Shown one piece after another: positions 6,170 to 9,339 of a stretch of 9,339 bases of DNA. Positions within the stretch are counted from its first letter, which is position 1; the number at the start of each line of letters is the position of its first letter. The DNA lies in the NCBI GenBank assembly GCA_041593595.1, contig JBFHNV010000237.1, positions 1 through 9,339 of the forward strand, read 5' to 3'. The notes below the pieces were generated by a model that saw only the letters and a program-made list of their open reading frames with translations, did not search any database and was not told where the DNA came from. The stretch comes from JBFHNV01 sp041593595. Its GTDB lineage: Bacteria; Pseudomonadota; Gammaproteobacteria; HK1. The position numbers and the translations under genes were made by a program.

Positions 6170-6204
6170 GCAGCGCCTGCCAGGGCAACGGCTGCCGTCA
6201 CGCC
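6163..6204. terminator. hairpin across the converging ends of ndh and lysR
   Basis: GGCGTGA (6163-6169) pairs with TCACGCC (6198-6204), and GCAGC (6170-6174) pairs with GCTGC (6191-6195). This gives a 12-bp stem with a 2-nt bulge (6196-6197) and a 16-nt loop. The first arm contains the ndh stop and the second contains the lysR stop. It could act as a bidirectional terminator or attenuate read-through, but no T-tract follows on either strand, so it is not a canonical intrinsic terminator. Confidence 0.45.
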
Positions 6205-7130
6205 GTCTGGGGCAGCTCCATGGGCGGCGCACTGTCCGCCTCGGTGCGCAGCCTGGTCTCCCAGGGGTAGCGCTTGCATTCGGACACGAAGGCGCCCACC
6301 GCCGGCGAGTGGGGTCGGCCGCGCACCGTGACCACGTTCACGACGCGCGTCACCTCCGGCTCGATCAGCGGGCGCACCACCAGGCCGGGGATGGTCACCG
6401 CGAACTCCGGGATCATGGTGAAGCCCACGCCGGCCAGGGTCATGGCCTGGATCCAGTCGTCGCGCTCGCTGCGGTAGGGCCGCTCCACCTCCACGCCCTG
6501 GGCCGCGGCGGCGTCGCGCAGCACGTCCACGTACTCGCAGTTGGCGCGGCTCAGGTAGCGGTGGCCGTGCAGGTTCTTCATGGTGACGGCGTTGAGCCGG
6601 GCCAGGGGATGGGACGGGCACATGGCGATCACGAAGCGCTCCTCGTACAGCCGGACGTAGTGCAGGGTGTCGAGCTGCGCCTCGGGCTTGCAGTAGATGG
6701 CCACGTCCAGCTCGCCCTTCGTGAGCAGCTCCTCCAGCGAGCCGGCGCCGCCGTCCCGCAGGTACAGCTCCACGCCCTCGTGGCGCTCGTTGAAGCCCAC
6801 GAAGAGATCCACCATCCGGGTCGGGCCGATGGTGCACATGAGCCCGACGGAGAGCGTGGTGCGGTCCAGGCGCACGTACTCGCGGGCGCGCTTCTTCGCC
6901 TCGTCGGCCTGGGCCACCACCTGCTCGAAGTAGGGACGCATCATGCGCCCGAGCTCGGTGAGGTGGGTGTTGCCGCGCTCGCGGCGCACCAGCGGGCCGC
7001 CGAGGCGATCCTCGAGCCCCTGGATGGCCCGGCTGAAGGCGGGCTGGGTGACGAAGCAGCGTTCCGCGGCGCGGGTGAAGTTCAGCGTCTCGCACAGGGC
7101 GAGGAAGTAGCGGAGTTCCTTGATGTTCAT
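6198..7130 (-). CDS. LysR-type transcriptional regulator
   Basis: A 310-residue LysR-family regulator. The N-terminal winged helix-turn-helix is unmistakable: MNIKELRYFLALCETLNFTR (1-20), followed by AAERCFVTQPAFSRAIQGLE (21-40) with the recognition helix, then the wing. A linker helix (about 62-88) precedes the substrate-binding domain (about 92-295), with LSVGLMCTIGP (93-103) as its first strand and ELDVAIYCKPE at 140-150. It is probably a tetramer that responds to an unknown metabolite. Cysteines C13, C25, C99, C147 and C171 are present, but the OxyR cysteine pair motif is not, so peroxide sensing is not supported. The ATG at 7130 is preferred because GGGAG (7139-7143 on the complement) lies 8 nt before it; a GTG at 7139 overlaps that site. 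It is divergent from the hydroxybutyrate dehydrogenase operon, its likely target. Confidence 0.93.
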   Translation of the reverse strand: MNIKELRYFLALCETLNFTRAAERCFVTQPAFSRAIQGLEDRLGGPLVRRERGNTHLTELGRMMRPYFEQVVAQADEAKKRAREYVRLDRTTLSVGLMCTIGPTRMVDLFVGFNERHEGVELYLRDGGAGSLEELLTKGELDVAIYCKPEAQLDTLHYVRLYEERFVIAMCPSHPLARLNAVTMKNLHGHRYLSRANCEYVDVLRDAAAAQGVEVERPYRSERDDWIQAMTLAGVGFTMIPEFAVTIPGLVVRPLIEPEVTRVVNVVTVRGRPHSPAVGAFVSECKRYPWETRLRTEADSAPPMELPQTA

Positions 7131-7138
7131 GACGGGCA

Positions 7139-7143
7139 CTCCC
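7139..7143 (-). promoter_or_regulatory. ribosome binding site deciding the LysR start
   Basis: On the minus strand GGGAG is followed after 8 nt by the ATG at 7130. The alternative GTG at 7139 would sit on this site, so the shorter reading is preferred. Confidence 0.7.
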
Positions 7144-7431
7144 GTAGCTGACCGGGAGGCGCGTCGGATGGGTCAGGGATCGCGCGCACCGCCCGGGCCA
7201 AACCTACCGCACGGGCGGCGCCGAACACGATGCGATCGGGGTATCGGTTTCGTGTCGAGCCGGCATTTCCGCCCGGACGGCAAACGTCCCATCTTTGCCA
7301 CGGCGCACCGGCCGGGCAAAGAGACCGCACACACGTCGCGCCCGCCGGCCGGACCACGCGGAAAGCGATTCTTTGCCTTCCGGCCGGGAGCCGGATTCAA
7401 GCGTAGCACCAGAGCCCAGGAGACCACCATC
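7144..7431. promoter_or_regulatory. divergent control region between lysR and bdhA
   Basis: This gap must carry the promoters of lysR and of the bdhA operon. It is slightly less GC-rich than its flanks. The bdhA frame is open through it, but the translated peptide is Arg/Pro-rich and unlike the dehydrogenase family, so it is read as non-coding. It contains the repeated element at 7292-7377 and a small hairpin GGACG (7275-7279)/CGTCC (7285-7289) around GCAAA. CCGGCCGG also occurs three times (7308, 7345, 7380), but that octamer is found elsewhere in the window. The bdhA ribosome binding site is AGGAG at 7418-7422. No certain -35/-10 pair was identified. Confidence 0.65.
7292..7377. repeat. three exact copies of an 8-bp element (TCTTTGCC/GGCAAAGA), candidate operator
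   Basis: TCTTTGCC at 7292-7299, its exact reverse complement GGCAAAGA at 7315-7322, and TCTTTGCC again at 7370-7377. The first pair is a perfect inverted repeat with a 15-nt spacer. The third copy is 54 bp before the bdhA ATG. A partial fourth copy, GGCAAA, occurs at 7279-7284. AT-containing 8-mers recurring three times in 86 bp are unlikely by chance in DNA this GC-rich. The LysR protein encoded next door is the obvious candidate binder, although the spacing is not that of a simple T-N11-A box. Confidence 0.65.
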
Positions 7432-8274
7432 ATGAACGCCATCGCCACCGACACCCTCGCCACGGCGCGCGCCCGCACGGCTTCCGTCCGGGCCCTGGCC
7501 GGGCGCACCGCCATCGTCACCGGCTCCACCAGCGGCATCGGGTTGGGCATCGCCCGGGCCCTGGCCGCCGGCGGCGCCAACGTCGTCCTCAACGGCTTCG
7601 GACGGTCCGACGAGGTCGAGCGTACCCGCGAGACCCTCGCCCGGGACTGCGGCGTGAGCGTCGAGTTCCACGGCGCCGACATCTCCAGCGCTGCCCAGGT
7701 CACGGAGCTCGTGCGCCACGCCGAGCGCGTGTTCGGGGCGGTGGACATCCTGGTGAACAACGCGGGCATCCAGCACGTGGCGCCGGTGCACGAGTTCCCG
7801 CCCGAGAAGTGGGACGCGGTGCTGGCCATCAACCTGTCCGGCGCCTTCCACGCCATCCGCGCGGCGGTGCCCGGCATGCGCGATCGCGGCTTCGGGCGCA
7901 TCGTCAACGTCGCATCGGCCCACGGCCTGGTGGCGTCTCCGTTCAAGGCCGCCTACGTGGCCGCCAAGCACGGCATCGTCGGCCTCACCAAGGTGGTGGC
8001 CCTCGAGCTCGCGGAGCAGGGCGTCACCTGCAACGCCGTGTGCCCGGGCTACGTGTGGACGCCGCTGGTGGAGCAGCAGATCGACGACCAGGCGAAGGCC
8101 CACGGGATCTCCCGCGAGCAGGTGGTGCGCGAGGTGATGCTGAGCCGCCAGCCCAGCAAGCGCTTCGCCACCGTGGAGGAGATGGGCGCGCTCACGGCCT
8201 TCCTGTGCAGCGACGCAGCGGCCTCCATCACCGGCACGGCGCTGCCCGTGGACGGCGGCTGGACCGCCCAGTAA
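7432..8274 (+). CDS. bdhA: D-3-hydroxybutyrate dehydrogenase (SDR family)
   Basis: A 280-residue short-chain dehydrogenase that oxidises (R)-3-hydroxybutyrate to acetoacetate with NAD+, the step after polyhydroxybutyrate depolymerisation. The cofactor motif is TGSTSGIGLGIA (30-41) and NNAG is at 109-112. The catalytic residues are S162, Y175 and K179 (YVAAK). Relative to the roughly 260-residue Pseudomonas fragi enzyme, as recalled, all substrate contacts are present with a constant offset of 20: Q114, H164, K172, Q216 and the C-terminal W277 in DGGWTAQ. This makes the specific assignment strong. The offset reflects a 20-residue N-terminal extension (MNAIATDTLATARARTASVR) without obvious function; no internal start near residue 20 exists, and AGGAG (7418-7422) supports the ATG at 7432. 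The patatin gene follows after 12 bp, so the two are probably co-transcribed. Confidence 0.95.
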   Translation: MNAIATDTLATARARTASVRALAGRTAIVTGSTSGIGLGIARALAAGGANVVLNGFGRSDEVERTRETLARDCGVSVEFHGADISSAAQVTELVRHAERVFGAVDILVNNAGIQHVAPVHEFPPEKWDAVLAINLSGAFHAIRAAVPGMRDRGFGRIVNVASAHGLVASPFKAAYVAAKHGIVGLTKVVALELAEQGVTCNAVCPGYVWTPLVEQQIDDQAKAHGISREQVVREVMLSRQPSKRFATVEEMGALTAFLCSDAAASITGTALPVDGGWTAQ

Positions 8275-8278
8275 GGCC

Positions 8279-8283
8279 AGGAG
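8279..8283 (+). promoter_or_regulatory. ribosome binding site of the patatin gene, start ambiguous
   Basis: AGGAG is only 3 nt from the ATG at 8287 but 9 nt from the in-frame ATG at 8293. The second spacing is more usual, so the true protein may begin two residues later. Confidence 0.6.
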
Positions 8284-8286
8284 ATC

Positions 8287-9339
8287 ATGGCAATGAACGA
8301 TGTGGTTCTCGAGCGCCCGCCCGCGCGTGCCCGGCCCGCGGCGGCCGCAAAGGCGCCGCCCGCGACGGTCGCCACCGGTGACGACTGCGGGTGTCCCCCC
8401 TTCGTGCCGGCGGTGGGCGTGAAGACGGTCAACCTGGCCCTGCAGGGCGGCGGCGCCCACGGCGCCTTCGCCTGGGGCGTGCTGGACCGCCTGCTGGAGG
8501 CGGGCACGCTGGGCTTCGAGGGGATCTCCGCCACCAGCGCCGGCGCCATGAACGCGGCGGTGCTGGCCTACGGGCTGCACGTGGGCGGCCCCGACGCGGC
8601 GCGCGAGGCCCTCGCGGACTTCTGGCGGCGCATCGCCCGTTCGGCGCGCACGAGCCCGCTGCAGCCGTCGCTCCTCGATCGCCTCACCCACAACCACGAG
8701 CTGACCCACTCGCCCGCGTTCCTGGCGCTGGACCTGCTCACCCGGGTGTTCTCCCCGTACCAGCTCAATCCGCTCAACATCAATCCGCTGCGCGGGGTGC
8801 TCGAGTCCACCGTGGATTTCGAGCGCCTGCGCGACTGCCGCTCCGTGCGCCTGTTCCTGTCCGCCACCAACGTGCGCACCGGCAAGGTGCGGATCTTCCA
8901 GAACCACGAGATGACCCCCGACGCGGTGCTGGCGTCGGCCTGCCTGCCGTTCATGTTCCAGGCGGTGGAGATCGAGGGCGAGGCGTACTGGGACGGCGGC
9001 TACATGGGCAACCCGGCGCTGTATCCCCTCATCTACCACTGCCAGACCCGCGACGTGGTCATCGTGCACATCAATCCACTGTGCCGGCCCGAGGTGCCGA
9101 CCACTGCCCACGAGATCCTGAGCCGCATCAACGAGATCTCCTTCAACTCCTCGCTGATGCGCGAGATGCGCGCCATCCACTTCGTCACCCGGCTCATCCA
9201 CGACGGCAAGCTCGCGGACGGCTCGGTGAAGGAGATGCTGATCCACTCCATCGCAGCGGACCACGTGATGCAGGGCCTGAACGCCACCTCGAAGCTGAAC
9301 GCGGACTGGGAGTTCCTGACGCACCTGCGCGATCTCGGC
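8287..9339 (+). CDS. patatin-like phospholipase (3' end beyond window)
   Basis: The first 351 residues of a patatin-family serine hydrolase; no stop occurs before the window edge. The oxyanion-hole glycine motif is ALQGGGAHGAF (51-61). The nucleophile is S84 in SATSAGAMNA, so the usual GxSxG reads A82-T-S84-A-G86. The second member of the catalytic dyad is D236 in YWDGGYMGNPAL. The remaining length resembles patatins that carry a DUF3734-type C-terminal region. Residues 1-44 are a Pro/Ala/Arg-rich lead containing C34-G-C36; it is not a signal peptide, so the enzyme is probably cytoplasmic or peripherally membrane-bound. Adjacency to hydroxybutyrate dehydrogenase suggests a role near PHB granules or membrane lipid turnover, but substrate is unknown. 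Alternative start at 8293. Confidence 0.92.
   Translation, partial: MAMNDVVLERPPARARPAAAAKAPPATVATGDDCGCPPFVPAVGVKTVNLALQGGGAHGAFAWGVLDRLLEAGTLGFEGISATSAGAMNAAVLAYGLHVGGPDAAREALADFWRRIARSARTSPLQPSLLDRLTHNHELTHSPAFLALDLLTRVFSPYQLNPLNINPLRGVLESTVDFERLRDCRSVRLFLSATNVRTGKVRIFQNHEMTPDAVLASACLPFMFQAVEIEGEAYWDGGYMGNPALYPLIYHCQTRDVVIVHINPLCRPEVPTTAHEILSRINEISFNSSLMREMRAIHFVTRLIHDGKLADGSVKEMLIHSIAADHVMQGLNATSKLNADWEFLTHLRDLG

Noticed and set aside
6198..7130. LysR protein as an OxyR peroxide sensor
   Set aside because: It has several cysteines but not the characteristic OxyR redox-cysteine segment, and its neighbours are not peroxide-defence genes.
7308..7387. Three CCGGCCGG palindromes upstream of bdhA as a specific repeat
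   Set aside because: The same octamer occurs at 94-101 and 2643-2650, so in this GC-rich DNA it is not specific evidence.
7292..7390. Sigma54 promoter suggested by TTTGCC upstream of bdhA
   Set aside because: No GG is found at the required 10-nt spacing before the GC in either copy.
7204..9324. 706-codon minus-strand open frame opposite bdhA and the patatin gene
   Set aside because: Its translation is His/Arg/Gly-rich with no family resemblance; both opposing plus-strand genes have full catalytic motifs. It is a GC-bias shadow.

Overview
The window is dense, high-G+C bacterial DNA (roughly 70% by eye) with strong GC3 bias, short intergenic gaps and translationally coupled genes. The protein types (D-3-hydroxybutyrate dehydrogenase paired with a patatin, a buf operon, NDH-2, LysR) suggest a member of Pseudomonadota, perhaps a gammaproteobacterium; the species cannot be named from sequence alone. 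No tRNA, rRNA, IS element or CRISPR array was seen.

Layout. (1) 138-1448 (+): two abutting genes for acyl-CoA metabolism, a crotonase-fold hydratase/isomerase and a MaoC-type hot-dog hydratase. (2) 1468-2049 (-): a secreted tetratricopeptide-repeat protein, convergent with the MaoC gene and divergent from the next block. (3) 2291-6169 (+): the centrepiece, a bufferin operon. It has a 90-residue secreted four-cysteine precursor (BufA1/DUF2282), the multinuclear non-heme iron oxidase BufB (DUF692/MNIO), its partner BufC (DUF2063) and a DoxX-type membrane protein, followed 28 bp later by a type II NADH dehydrogenase. bufB/bufC overlap by 17 nt and bufC/doxX share ATGA. (4) 6198-7130 (-): a LysR-type regulator, convergent with ndh and divergent from the last block. 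(5) 7432-9339 (+): D-3-hydroxybutyrate dehydrogenase and a patatin-like phospholipase that runs off the right edge.

How they work together. Block 3 should make a ribosomally synthesised, post-translationally modified copper-sequestering peptide. BufA is exported after BufB/BufC convert cysteines to heterocycles, as described for bufferins in recent literature. The core is therefore a known system; the less usual part is the NDH-2 appended to it, which could tie copper protection to quinone or copper reduction (inference). Block 5 is the oxidative end of polyhydroxybutyrate/ketone-body use, probably controlled by the divergent LysR. The 301-bp gap between them holds three exact copies of an 8-bp element (TCTTTGCC/GGCAAAGA), a good operator candidate. 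Other inverted repeats lie upstream of the crotonase gene (37-73), upstream of bufA (2095-2113 and 2175-2197), and across the converging ends of ndh and lysR (6163-6204).
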